Source: Rhodothermaceae bacterium bin80
GTDB lineage: Bacteria; Bacteroidota; Rhodothermia; Rhodothermales; Bin80
Assembly (NCBI GenBank): GCA_002238805.1
Contig: MPNB01000017.1
Coordinates: 1-47,976, forward strand
Direction of reading: 5' to 3'
DNA: 47,976 nt
The notes under the pieces were generated by a model. The model did not search any database. It saw nothing but the letters and a program-made list of their open reading frames with translations, and was not told the DNA's origin. Shown here piece after piece: positions 1-7,665 of this stretch (the first letter of the stretch is position 1; each line of letters starts with the position of its first letter). The position numbers were made by a program, and so were the translations under genes.

Positions 1-1
1 T

Positions 2-946
2 GGTGACATACTTGTGTCAGAAGGGCAGCGGTCCCCACTGGTTCACGCATTTGAGGCAGACGGCACCTACCTGAGCCAAGTCGGAGGGCAGGGACAGGGA
101 CCAGGCGAGTATCGGTTCTTAAATGGTAGAGTCATTGGGGCAGCAGATTCCGTATATCTGTGGGAAATCGTAACGAATCGGATCCTGGTCTATGATCCTG
201 ATGACTTCTCCTATGCGCACAGCATTGAAATAAAGGATGATGGTGAGAAACAATTCAATACTTTGATCGGTGCCATTGAAAATGGGTGGATCATGGCGAA
301 GAGTCTACCTTCTTACCTGGAATCCGATGATGGTTCAATGACGATCAATGACGACCGTCATTATGAACTGATCCAGATTGATCGAGACGGAAGCTACGGG
401 ACGGATCTTTTGGGGACGGTGGATGAAAATGAAATGATCTACAACATTCAAGAAGGCGGCGGTATGGACTTCCTCTGGCTTCCATTTGGTCGATCACCGT
501 CTTGGGCGCTTGGCCCCGATGATATGCTCTACTACGGCTGGAGTGGCGCAATTGAAATCATAACTGTATCTGCTGATGGATCAACGCGTGACACCATCCG
601 CTATGAGCACGATCCCGTACCAATCACAAGTGCAGAAATGACTGAAGCGATGCCGGAGAATCCCCACTTCCGGGAATTAGTGGAGACCCGCGAGCCTCAC
701 GAGGCGAAGCCGGCATTCCAAACCTTTGTGGTGGATGAGAAGAGCCGGGTATGGATCAAGCTGAGCAGTCCCGAAGATGCGTTTGAGGCAGAGTGGTTGA
801 TTCTGAGCCGGGAATCTCACGCAGTCGGTCGTACGACTCTCCCAGTTGCCGTGGATCTTGAAGTGATTCGTGGCGGCTACGCCTATGGCGTACACCAGGG
901 GGACGGCATAGATCCAATGGTCGTAGTCTATGAAATCCAGGAGTGA
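2..946 (+). CDS. 6-bladed beta-propeller lipoprotein, tandem copy 1 (5' end outside window)
   Basis: This is the first of three tandem paralogues; the reading frame is already open at base 2 (GDILVSEGQ...), and by comparison with copies 2 and 3 about 70 N-terminal codons, including the lipoprotein signal, lie before the window. The GTG at 14 is an internal codon, not a start. The motif YLSQVGGQGQGPGEYRF is the hallmark of the DUF5128-like 6-bladed beta-propeller family common in Bacteroidota and relatives; further blades follow (ADSVYLWE, NRILVYD, DDMLYYGWS, SRVWIKLSS, YAYGVHQ). Such proteins are secreted or outer-membrane anchored and their ligand is generally unknown. It shares residues such as DGSMTINDD and KQFNTLIG with copy 3 rather than copy 2. 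Family call is firm; function is not known. Confidence 0.8.
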   Translation, partial: GDILVSEGQRSPLVHAFEADGTYLSQVGGQGQGPGEYRFLNGRVIGAADSVYLWEIVTNRILVYDPDDFSYAHSIEIKDDGEKQFNTLIGAIENGWIMAKSLPSYLESDDGSMTINDDRHYELIQIDRDGSYGTDLLGTVDENEMIYNIQEGGGMDFLWLPFGRSPSWALGPDDMLYYGWSGAIEIITVSADGSTRDTIRYEHDPVPITSAEMTEAMPENPHFRELVETREPHEAKPAFQTFVVDEKSRVWIKLSSPEDAFEAEWLILSRESHAVGRTTLPVAVDLEVIRGGYAYGVHQGDGIDPMVVVYEIQE

Positions 947-1534
947 TCCGGGAATACCACACTACGTTTGCTGCGTGAACTTCCCAGGAATTGCATTTAT
1001 GTGGGTTGCTCCGGCAAGATTATCACTGAACAGAGAGAACGTTTCGGATATGCTTTTGTGCTCATCTGTACTCCTAAATGTGTCGGACCGACCAGAAAGT
1101 CTGAGCCAATCACCGGGAAGCCTCTCCCATCAACGCCGAAATGCCTTCAGCATACTTTCAGTCGAAGATGTCCCAGCGCGTCACCAGCAGACGTTCCCAG
1201 GCGATCCAGCTCTACCCAATCATCCCACCGAAACACACTTGCACACCGATTCTCCAACAGACGATCAACGGATTCGGGATCTGTATACCCGGGATTGAAA
1301 CAGCATTACGTGTACCCGCCAAATTCGCCCGAACTGCCTCATGTGCGTAATTAACTGCATCCTCAATTGCTCCCAGCAAGAGATTGCTCCACACACGAAC
1401 CCGGCCAATCCTTGGAAATCACCCCAAAATACACAAATGGGCGGATACAGTCATAGAAGCTATATGTGCAAATCTTTTTCAACTATTCACCACAATTCCC
1501 TCTACTTTAGATATTGAGCAGAGGACTGCATACC
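947..1534. repeat. Repeated spacer A between propeller copies 1 and 2
   Basis: 588 bp with no convincing gene. It is almost the same as the spacer at 2687-3276 and its first ~360 bp recur at 4438-4795. Several overlapping open frames run through it on both strands, but the frames are not preferred over each other, none has a recognisable domain, and they differ by stop codons and indels between copies. The last ~30 bp carry the leader of copy 2. It may be the decayed remains of a gene that was captured in the unit before duplication. Confidence 0.8.
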
Positions 1535-2686
1535 ATGAAAGATCTGCCCCAAAATAACTTCCCCACCACTTTTTTAATCCTTTTCTGCGTTATCCTGCTG
1601 ACCGGGTGCAGGCGTGACATGGACCTCGCACAGGAAGAAGGCGAAGCCACCATAGTTACGCTGGAAGAATTCCTTCGACTCGGTGATGAATCTGCCGGTG
1701 ACACAATCCTATTCGGGCCGATTTCGCAAATCATGGTCAATGGGCGTGGTGACATACTTGTGTCAGAAGGGCAGCAGTCCCCATTGGTTCACGCATTTGA
1801 GGCAGACGGCACCTACCTGAGCCAAGTCGGAGGGCAGGGACAGGGACCAAGCGAGTATCGGTTCTTAAGTAGTGGAGTCATTGGGGCAGCAGATTCCGTG
1901 TATCTATTGGAATTCGTAACGAATCGGATCCTGGTCTATGATCCTGATGACTTCTCCTATGTGCACAGCATTGAAATAAAGGATGATGGTCAGGGACAAT
2001 TCAATATTTTGATCGGTGCCATTGAAAATGGGTGGATCATGGCGAAGCGTCTACGTCCTTTCCTGGAATCCGATGCAATGACGATCAATGACGATCCTCA
2101 TTATGAACTGATCCAGATTGATCGAGACGGAAGCTACGGGACGGATCTTTTGGGGACGGTGGATGAAAGTGAAGCGGTATACGACATTCAAGAAGGCGGC
2201 CGTTACGGCTATGCTGATGTCCCATTTGGTCGGTCACCGTCCTGGGCACTTGGCCCCGATGATATATTCTACTACGGCTGGAGTGATGTAATTGAAATCA
2301 TAACTGTATCTGCTGATGGATCAACGCGTGATACCATCCGCTATGAACACGACCCCGTACCAATCACAAGTGCAGAAATAACCGAAGTGATGCCAGAGAT
2401 TCCCTACTACCGGGAATTAGTGGAGACCCGTGAGTCTCACGAGACGAAGCCGGCATTTCACACCTTTGTGGTAGATGAGATGAGCCGTGTGTGGATCAAA
2501 CTGAGCTGCCCCGAAAATGCGATTGAGGCAGAGTGGTTGATTCTGAGCCGGGAATCTCACGCAGTCGGTCGTACGATACTCCCAGCTGCAGTGGATCTTG
2601 AAGTGATTCGTGGCGGCTACGCCTATGGCGTACACCAAGGGGACGGTATAGATCCAATGGTCGTAGTCTATGAAATCCAGGAGTGA
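1535..2686 (+). CDS. 6-bladed beta-propeller lipoprotein, tandem copy 2
   Basis: 383 residues. The ATG at 1535 is chosen because copy 3 starts at the identical MK(D/N)LPQN position; a TTG at 1514 is possible but not conserved. Residues 1-25 form a lipoprotein signal peptide with lipobox LLTGC, so the mature protein is lipid-anchored. The rest matches the 6-bladed beta-propeller (DUF5128-like) family with the signature YLSQVGGQGQGPSEYRF; the usual PGEY is PSEY here. Compared with copies 1 and 3 it lacks the DGS triplet before MTINDD and has its own substitutions (QGQFNILIG, LLEFVTN). It is flanked by the repeated spacer on both sides. Ligand and role are unknown; members in these bacteria are often cell-surface sensors or binding proteins. 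Confidence 0.85.
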   Translation: MKDLPQNNFPTTFLILFCVILLTGCRRDMDLAQEEGEATIVTLEEFLRLGDESAGDTILFGPISQIMVNGRGDILVSEGQQSPLVHAFEADGTYLSQVGGQGQGPSEYRFLSSGVIGAADSVYLLEFVTNRILVYDPDDFSYVHSIEIKDDGQGQFNILIGAIENGWIMAKRLRPFLESDAMTINDDPHYELIQIDRDGSYGTDLLGTVDESEAVYDIQEGGRYGYADVPFGRSPSWALGPDDIFYYGWSDVIEIITVSADGSTRDTIRYEHDPVPITSAEITEVMPEIPYYRELVETRESHETKPAFHTFVVDEMSRVWIKLSCPENAIEAEWLILSRESHAVGRTILPAAVDLEVIRGGYAYGVHQGDGIDPMVVVYEIQE

Positions 2687-3276
2687 TCCGGGAATACCAC
2701 GCTACGTTTGCGGCGTGAACTTCCCAGGAATTGCATCTGTGTGAATTGCTCAGGCAAGATTATCACTTGGCGGAGAGAACGTTTCGGATATGCTTTTGTG
2801 CTCATCTGTTCTCCTGAATGTGTCGAACCGGCCAGAAAGTCTGAGCCAATCACCGGGAAGCCTCTCCCATCAATGCCGAAGTGCCTTCAACATACTTTCA
2901 GTCGAAGATGTCCCAGCGCGTCACCAGCAGACGTTCCCAGGCGATCCAGCTCTACCCAATCATCCCACCGAAACACACTTCCACACCGATTCTCCAACAG
3001 ACGATCAACGGATTCGGGATCTGTATACCCGGGATTGGAACAACATTACGTGTACCCGCCAAATTTGCCCGAACTGCCTCATGTGCGTAGTTGGCTGCAT
3101 CCTCAATTGCTCCCAGCAAGAGATTGCTCCACACACGAACCCGGCAACCCTTGGAAATCACCCCAGAATACACAAATGGGCGGATACCGTCATAGAAGCT
3201 ATATGTGCAGGTCTTTTTCAATTATTCACCATAATTCCCCTTACTTTGATGTTGAACAAACAGAGGACTGCATACC
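2687..3276. repeat. Repeated spacer B between propeller copies 2 and 3
   Basis: 590 bp, nearly the same as 947-1534. No gene is supported: an open frame of 190 codons exists on each of two plus-strand frames, but the equivalent frame in spacer A is broken (stop at TAATTAACTG near 1350), which argues against coding. The end of the spacer carries GAGGACTGCATACC just before the ATG of copy 3, the same leader as copy 2. Confidence 0.8.
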
Positions 3277-4437
3277 ATGAAAAATCTGCCCCAAAATGGC
3301 TTTCCCACCGCTTTTTCAATCCTTTTCTGTGTTATCCTGCTGACTGGGTGCAGGCGTGGTGATATGGACCTCGCACAGGAAGAAGGCGAAACCACCATGG
3401 TTACACTGGAAGAAATCCTTCGGCTCGGTGATGAATCTGCCGGTGATACAATCCTGTTCGGGCCGATTTCGCAAATCTTGGTCAATGGGCGTGGTGACAT
3501 ACTTGTGTCAGAAGGGCAGCGGTCCCCACTGGTTCACGCATTTGAGGCAGACGGCACCTACCTGAGCCAAGTCGGAGGGCAGGGACAGGGACCAGGCGAG
3601 TATCGGTTCTTAAATGGTGGAGTCATTGGGGCAGCAGATTCCGTGTATCTATGGGAATTCGTAACGAATCGGATCCTGATCTATGATCCTGATGACTTCT
3701 CCTATGCGCACAGCATTGAAATAAAGGATGATGGTGAGAAACAATTCAATACTTTGATCGGTGCCATTGAAAATGGGTGGATCATGACGAAGAGTCTACC
3801 TTCTTTCCTGGAATCTGGTGATGGTTCAATGACGATCAATGACGATCCTCATTATGAACTAATCCAGATTGATCGAGACGGAAGCTACGGGACGGATCTT
3901 TTGGGGACGGTGGATGAAAATGAAGCGATCTACGACATTCAAGAAAGTGGCGGTTTCGGCTATGCTGATGTCCCATTTGGTCGATCACCGTCCTGGGCAG
4001 TTGGCCCCGATGATATGTTCTACTACGGCTGGAGTGATGCAATTGAAATCATAACTGCATCTGCTGATGGATCAACGCGTGATACCATCCGCTATGAGCA
4101 CGACCCCGTACCGATCACAAGTGCAGAAATAACCGAAGCGATGCCGAAGAATCCCTACTACCGGGAATTAGTGGAGGGCCGCGAACCTCACGAGACGAAG
4201 CCGGCATTCCAAACCTTTGTGGTGGATGAGATGAGCCGGGTATGGGTCAAGCTGAGCAGCCCCGAAAATGCGATTGAGGCAGAGTGGTTGATTCTGAGCC
4301 GGGAATCTCACGCAGTCGGTCGTACGACTCTCCCAGTTGCCGTGGATATTGAAGTGATTCGTGGCGGCTACGCCTATGGCGTACACCAGGTGGACGGCAT
4401 AGATCCAATGGTCGTAGTCTATGAAATCCAGGAGTGA
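3277..4437 (+). CDS. 6-bladed beta-propeller lipoprotein, tandem copy 3
   Basis: 386 residues, complete. N-terminal lipoprotein signal (MKNLPQNGFPT..., lipobox LLTGC at about residues 20-24) followed by the same 6-bladed beta-propeller fold as copies 1 and 2, with YLSQVGGQGQGPGEYRF intact. It shares FLNG, LWE, AHSIEIKDDGEKQFN and DGSMTIND with copy 1, so copies 1 and 3 are closer to each other than to the copy between them. The C-terminus (MVVVYEIQE) is identical in all three. The reading frame shows no damage, so all three copies may be expressed. Function unknown beyond membrane-anchored propeller. Confidence 0.87.
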   Translation: MKNLPQNGFPTAFSILFCVILLTGCRRGDMDLAQEEGETTMVTLEEILRLGDESAGDTILFGPISQILVNGRGDILVSEGQRSPLVHAFEADGTYLSQVGGQGQGPGEYRFLNGGVIGAADSVYLWEFVTNRILIYDPDDFSYAHSIEIKDDGEKQFNTLIGAIENGWIMTKSLPSFLESGDGSMTINDDPHYELIQIDRDGSYGTDLLGTVDENEAIYDIQESGGFGYADVPFGRSPSWAVGPDDMFYYGWSDAIEIITASADGSTRDTIRYEHDPVPITSAEITEAMPKNPYYRELVEGREPHETKPAFQTFVVDEMSRVWVKLSSPENAIEAEWLILSRESHAVGRTTLPVAVDIEVIRGGYAYGVHQVDGIDPMVVVYEIQE

Positions 4438-4938
4438 TCCGGGAATACCACACTACGTTTGCGGCGTGAACTTCCCAGGAATTGCATTTATGTGGGTTGC
4501 TCCGGCAAGATTATCACTGAAGAGAGAGAGAACGTTTCGGATATGCTTTTGTGCTCATCTGTTCTCCTGAATGTGTCGGACCGGCCAGAAAGTCTGAGCC
4601 AATCACCGGGAAGCCTCTCCCATCAATGCCGAAGTGCCTTCAACATACTTTCAGTCGAAGATGTCCCAGCGCGTCACCAGCAGACGTTCCCAGGCGATCC
4701 AGCTCTACCCAATCATCCCACCGAAACACACTTCCACACCGATTCTCCAACAGACGATCAACGGATTCGGGATCTGTATACCCGGAATTGAACAGCGACC
4801 GGCTTCTATATCTTCCAACATGCACCGAACGGTTTCCTGAGCATCCGACTTGTTCGTGCCAATCACTCCGGTGGGTCCACGCCTGATCCATCCTCCTACA
4901 TATACCCCACAGGAAATCCCATTCCCAGTAACTCTACC
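4438..4938. other. Third, truncated spacer copy (to ~4795) then unique intergenic DNA
   Basis: The first ~360 bp repeat the spacer. Up to about 4528 it matches spacer A best (GCATTTATGTGGGTTGCTCC) and after about 4560 it matches spacer B best (TTCTCCTGAATGTG), so it is a mosaic. From 4796 the DNA is unique. A plus frame without start codon (about 4794-4940, [12 protein letters not shown]... ending at a TAG) looks protein-like and may be the tail of a lost gene, but I do not recognise it. Confidence 0.6.
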
Positions 4939-6135
4939 TCATAGCGGTCGGATTTTTGATCGCAGCTCAACTAAGTAACGAGGAACAAAATTCTGCTGAG
5001 CGGCAGTCGCCCCATGGATTTGGTCAATCTGATATCTGCAATGCTCCCCGTCAGTAACCCTGATGGCGTGTAGCACAAGATCGCCATCTTTTGTACGGCG
5101 TAATGAATATGGCTCAATGCGATGGGTGGATTGTTTATACTGGAGGTTGACATACAGGTAGTTCACTGCCGCAAAACGGATAGTTTCCAGATATATCTGT
5201 GTATTAAGCTTGACCGGCAAGTTCATTGTAGGTTCTCTGACTACCACTTCACCCGCTGCCATCTGATCTATGGGAGACAATGAGGGTAGAGTACCGATTT
5301 CAAGCCAGTCAAAAAATTCAGGCAATGCATTGAAATAAGACTCGAATGGGGGGAGCTTTTGAAGTTGATGACTCAGCATAGAGCCCCACGGATCTTCAAG
5401 ACTCTTTCTTTTTATCTGTACATCAACGAGTGTTGGAACCGGACTGCCATGGTGAGCACATTTTTTCCGAAGCAAATCATTTAGAACAGATAGATTGGGC
5501 TGTTCTTCATCGTTGCGAAGGAGATTGATGACATCGTATAGATCGCGTGGTCTGGCACGTTGTCCTAAAGCGCAGATTTTTTCGGCAAAAGCCTCTTCGG
5601 GAGTATAGCAGCGGATAGAAATCCCCTTTTGTGGATCATCGCTGTAATCATGACAGATCGTACGTTCAACCGATGGCAACAAAACAACCTCATCGAATGT
5701 TAGCTCAATCTTGAGGCGTGGAAGTGAGCGGAATCCAAAGCGAGGGCTTATGGGACCACGATAACCTACTTTGCCTTGACAAGACTCCGAACCACGCGGA
5801 TTTGTAAAAATCTCAAAGCTTAGCAGTTCTGTCGGAATTTCAAGACCGGCTTGATGAAAGAGCCATTCGCTGATTTCGCTGAATGTTTCAATGAGAAAAT
5901 CACGATTGAGATGAGACGGCTCTACAATCGTAAAATCAAGGTCCTCGGAGAACCGATAGGTTTCGAAATGACATTTCTTGAAGCTGGTCCCCCCCTTGAA
6001 GATCCAATTGTTTTTGAGAGAAACATGCTGATAGATGCCGGCTAGAACCCAACCGAGCAGATAATCTTTCTCAACTACATGAGGACCCAATCCGCGCACA
6101 AGCGCAACTTGTCCGATCTCTTCTTTAGTAACCAT
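4939..6135 (-). CDS. abiEii: AbiEii-type nucleotidyltransferase toxin
   Basis: 398 residues of the AbiEii/AbiGii toxin family (PF08843), a DNA-polymerase-beta-like nucleotidyltransferase. The catalytic region is visible near residues 45-75: FKGGTSFKK followed by RFSEDLDFT, giving the GS/GGT and D-x-D core. A second conserved block, EKICALGQRARPRDLYDV at about residue 185-205, is typical of the family. In characterised AbiE systems the toxin inhibits growth and gives abortive infection against phage; MenT/AbiEii enzymes modify tRNA. The ATG lies inside the end of the antitoxin gene (11 bp overlap), so both are translated from one message. The protein is longer than many AbiEii (about 300 residues) owing to a C-terminal extension from about residue 255. 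Call is firm; the target is not known. Confidence 0.9.
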   Translation of the reverse strand: MVTKEEIGQVALVRGLGPHVVEKDYLLGWVLAGIYQHVSLKNNWIFKGGTSFKKCHFETYRFSEDLDFTIVEPSHLNRDFLIETFSEISEWLFHQAGLEIPTELLSFEIFTNPRGSESCQGKVGYRGPISPRFGFRSLPRLKIELTFDEVVLLPSVERTICHDYSDDPQKGISIRCYTPEEAFAEKICALGQRARPRDLYDVINLLRNDEEQPNLSVLNDLLRKKCAHHGSPVPTLVDVQIKRKSLEDPWGSMLSHQLQKLPPFESYFNALPEFFDWLEIGTLPSLSPIDQMAAGEVVVREPTMNLPVKLNTQIYLETIRFAAVNYLYVNLQYKQSTHRIEPYSLRRTKDGDLVLHAIRVTDGEHCRYQIDQIHGATAAQQNFVPRYLVELRSKIRPL

Positions 6136-6934
6136 CTGCCGGTATTAAATCCATCTCAGGAACCCAAAGACGCCATCTCGTCACCAGGCGGGGGCATGAT
6201 ATTGCCGGGTCAAGTTTTGCGTTGCCTTTTGTCATCCTCTGCCTGCAAGCGTCAATGAGATCGGTACAGTCTGATTCACGTTCTGCCAGGAAGCCCAGTC
6301 GTTTGAATATGGCCCCATTCCCCAGACGCTCTGCGTAGGAAATCAGCTTTTCATCCTGCCTGTATTCATGACGCACGTATTCTGCAAAGCAGTCTGCCAC
6401 ATGCTGTATTCCACCTCCGAATGCGGGCTCATCTAGGAGGTCCAAAATAGTTCGAGGCACATCCGAAACTGCGGTTTTGATATTTTGGAACCACATTGGA
6501 TCGAGACCAAAAATTTTATCTGGATGAATATGCTTTACAGTATATCTGAGGCCTAAACGGCTTTGATATCTTGATCGCACGGGTCGCCCCGTGAATACGA
6601 CCGTGTCGAGGAAGATCTGTTCTGTAAGTCCCCAGTATTCAGAAGCTGTCCGACCACCGATATATGCTGGATCGAATAATGCTGGTACAATCATCCCAGG
6701 ATGATCCAGCACTTGTTCCAGGTCCATACAGCCTAGTTCTGCTGCGGCATAGATTCCTGGACCAACACGCCGCAGATAACCCTGACTGGCCCACCTAGAA
6801 AGGAGCTTGGAAGCAGTGGATCGATTGACCTTGAGGAATCGCTCCACATCGTCAGTGCGAACAATATTGCCTGTGGTCCTCAATACAGTGGCCAGCCTCA
6901 TTCGGCCTTTGGGTAAACTCAGTTGTCCAATCAT
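6125..6934 (-). CDS. abiEi: AbiEi-type antitoxin with winged-helix N-terminus
   Basis: 269 residues. The N-terminal ~60 residues look like a winged helix-turn-helix (VERFLKVNRSTASKLLSRWASQGYLRRVGPGIYAA), followed by the AbiEi C-terminal antitoxin region (VPALFDPAYIGGRTASEYWGLT, then FTGRPVRSRY). This is the standard layout of type IV AbiEi antitoxins, which neutralise AbiEii without stable binding and repress their own promoter by binding inverted repeats. It precedes the toxin gene and overlaps it by 11 bp. The AT-rich stretch just upstream (6949-7010) is the likely promoter/operator and is duplicated 240 bp further up. Confidence in the pair is high because both partners and their order fit. 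Confidence 0.88.
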   Translation of the reverse strand: MIGQLSLPKGRMRLATVLRTTGNIVRTDDVERFLKVNRSTASKLLSRWASQGYLRRVGPGIYAAAELGCMDLEQVLDHPGMIVPALFDPAYIGGRTASEYWGLTEQIFLDTVVFTGRPVRSRYQSRLGLRYTVKHIHPDKIFGLDPMWFQNIKTAVSDVPRTILDLLDEPAFGGGIQHVADCFAEYVRHEYRQDEKLISYAERLGNGAIFKRLGFLAERESDCTDLIDACRQRMTKGNAKLDPAISCPRLVTRWRLWVPEMDLIPADGY

Positions 6935-7012
6935 ATCACCAGTAGTACACAGTAACTACATAAATTCGCAAAAAATGGAAAATAATACATGCTTAATATA
7001 CTAATTGAATCT
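6885..7012 (-). repeat. Antitoxin 5' end and promoter zone, copy A of a degenerate direct repeat
   Basis: This stretch covers the first ~17 codons of abiEi and its AT-rich upstream DNA (AACTACATAAATTC, then TTAATATACTAATTGAAT). It recurs at 7127-7252 in the same orientation. The TTAATATACTAA element is close to palindromic and is a candidate operator for AbiEi (inference). Confidence 0.7.
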
Positions 7013-7126
7013 GTTTCGTGTTCCTGTGACTAAGAAAAGCACAACTGCCTGAACCAGTTCAGTGGTAGCCATGTGAATTCAAGTCGTTAAGCGAGATCGC
7101 TTTTTAGATCAAGTACGAGAACCCAG
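7013..7126. other. Intergenic DNA between the two promoter-zone copies
   Basis: No gene. It holds a short inverted repeat CTGAAC-CA-GTTCAG at 7049-7062 and a small hairpin AAGCG-AGAT-CGCTT followed by TTT at 7089-7105; neither is next to a gene end on the right strand, so no role is assigned. Confidence 0.4.
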
Positions 7127-7252
7127 TTGCCAGCCTGACTTGGCCTTTAGATAAACTTTACTGTCAGTCAGAACATGAATAGTATACTACAACTACATAA
7201 ATTCTTGATAAATGGGAAATAATACAGATTTAATATACTAATTAAATGTACT
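7127..7252 (-). repeat. Degraded copy B of the antitoxin 5' end and promoter zone
   Basis: Aligns with 6885-7012: TTGCCAGCCTGACTTGGCC matches TGGCCAGCCTCATTCGGCC, AACTACATAAATTC is exact, and TTAATATACTAATTAAAT matches TTAATATACTAATTGAAT. The reading frame is destroyed: the equivalent start gives ATG TTC TGA. The non-coding AT-rich part is better preserved than the coding part. Confidence 0.7.
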
Positions 7253-7313
7253 TCCAATGATTGGCTGACCTATGTCTAGCCTGAATTACCGGGGAGGATT
7301 TATGCTATGCGAA

Positions 7314-7610
7314 TCAGTGTCGTATTGAGAACTCAACCCGCAGGGTTTTATGGTTGAGCCAAGGGATTTTCCGGCTTAACTCGAGATATCCGGCATGGAA
7401 CAGGAGCGGCGTTTTGGCCCGTGCACGCAGTTGGACCAGAATTTCTTTTCCGTGATGGTGATCTTTCCGCTATGCCGCACTAGGTTACGATACAGGGTTC
7501 GCGCCTCCGCTTTTTCGTAGCCCTGACCCACGCGTACACCGAGGAGACGGTAGAGTACACTGGCCATGACGGTCATCTGTAGATCCACATTGATCCGCTT
7601 TGGCGGACAT
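7314..7610 (-). pseudogene. C-terminal remnant of a DDE-type transposase, frameshifted
   Basis: Read on the minus strand, one frame gives RINVDLQMTVMASVLYRLLG...YEKAEARTLYRNLVRHSGKITITE and a second frame continues it as KEILVQLRARAKTPLLFHAGYLE and ends ...PWLNHKTLRVEF before TGA at 7314-7316. Joined, this matches the tail I know from a family of bacterial transposases (LYRLL.VR.G.GYE.A......R, then I.V.L..RA..PLL..AG). The frameshift lies near 7445. The catalytic N-terminal two thirds are missing, and no terminal inverted repeats were found. It marks an old insertion next to the abiE pair. The exact IS family cannot be named from memory. Confidence 0.6.
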
Positions 7611-7665
7611 TTCTGATATCACCGGCAATCCAATCTCGCGCCACTCCTTTTGACAATATTCGGGC

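Larger units (their letters stand above)
1..4795 (+). repeat. Tandem array: beta-propeller gene plus ~590 bp spacer, about 2.7 units
   Basis: Base 1 aligns with base 1747 and base 1747 with base 3492, so the unit is about 1,745 bp and includes both the gene and the non-coding spacer after it. Homology of the third spacer stops near 4795, right after ATTGAACAGC, where unique DNA begins. The 5' extent of the array is unknown because the window opens inside a unit. Confidence 0.9.

Noticed and set aside
968..1354. 128- and 122-codon plus frames in spacer A
   Set aside because: The same frames in the other spacers have different lengths and stops, there is no domain, and base changes do not favour any frame.
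2952..3221. Minus-strand frame in spacer B with a helical-looking stretch (LLLGAIEDAANYAHEAVRA)
   Set aside because: The frame is not kept past the repeat edge and has no family match; possibly part of a long-dead gene but not supportable.
2708..3362. Two 190-codon plus frames in spacer B
   Set aside because: One runs into the next propeller gene, and the matching frames in spacer A are broken; they are shadows of a repeated non-coding segment.
7089..7107. Hairpin AAGCG-AGAT-CGCTT with a short T run
   Set aside because: No plus-strand gene ends nearby, and the stem is only five base pairs.
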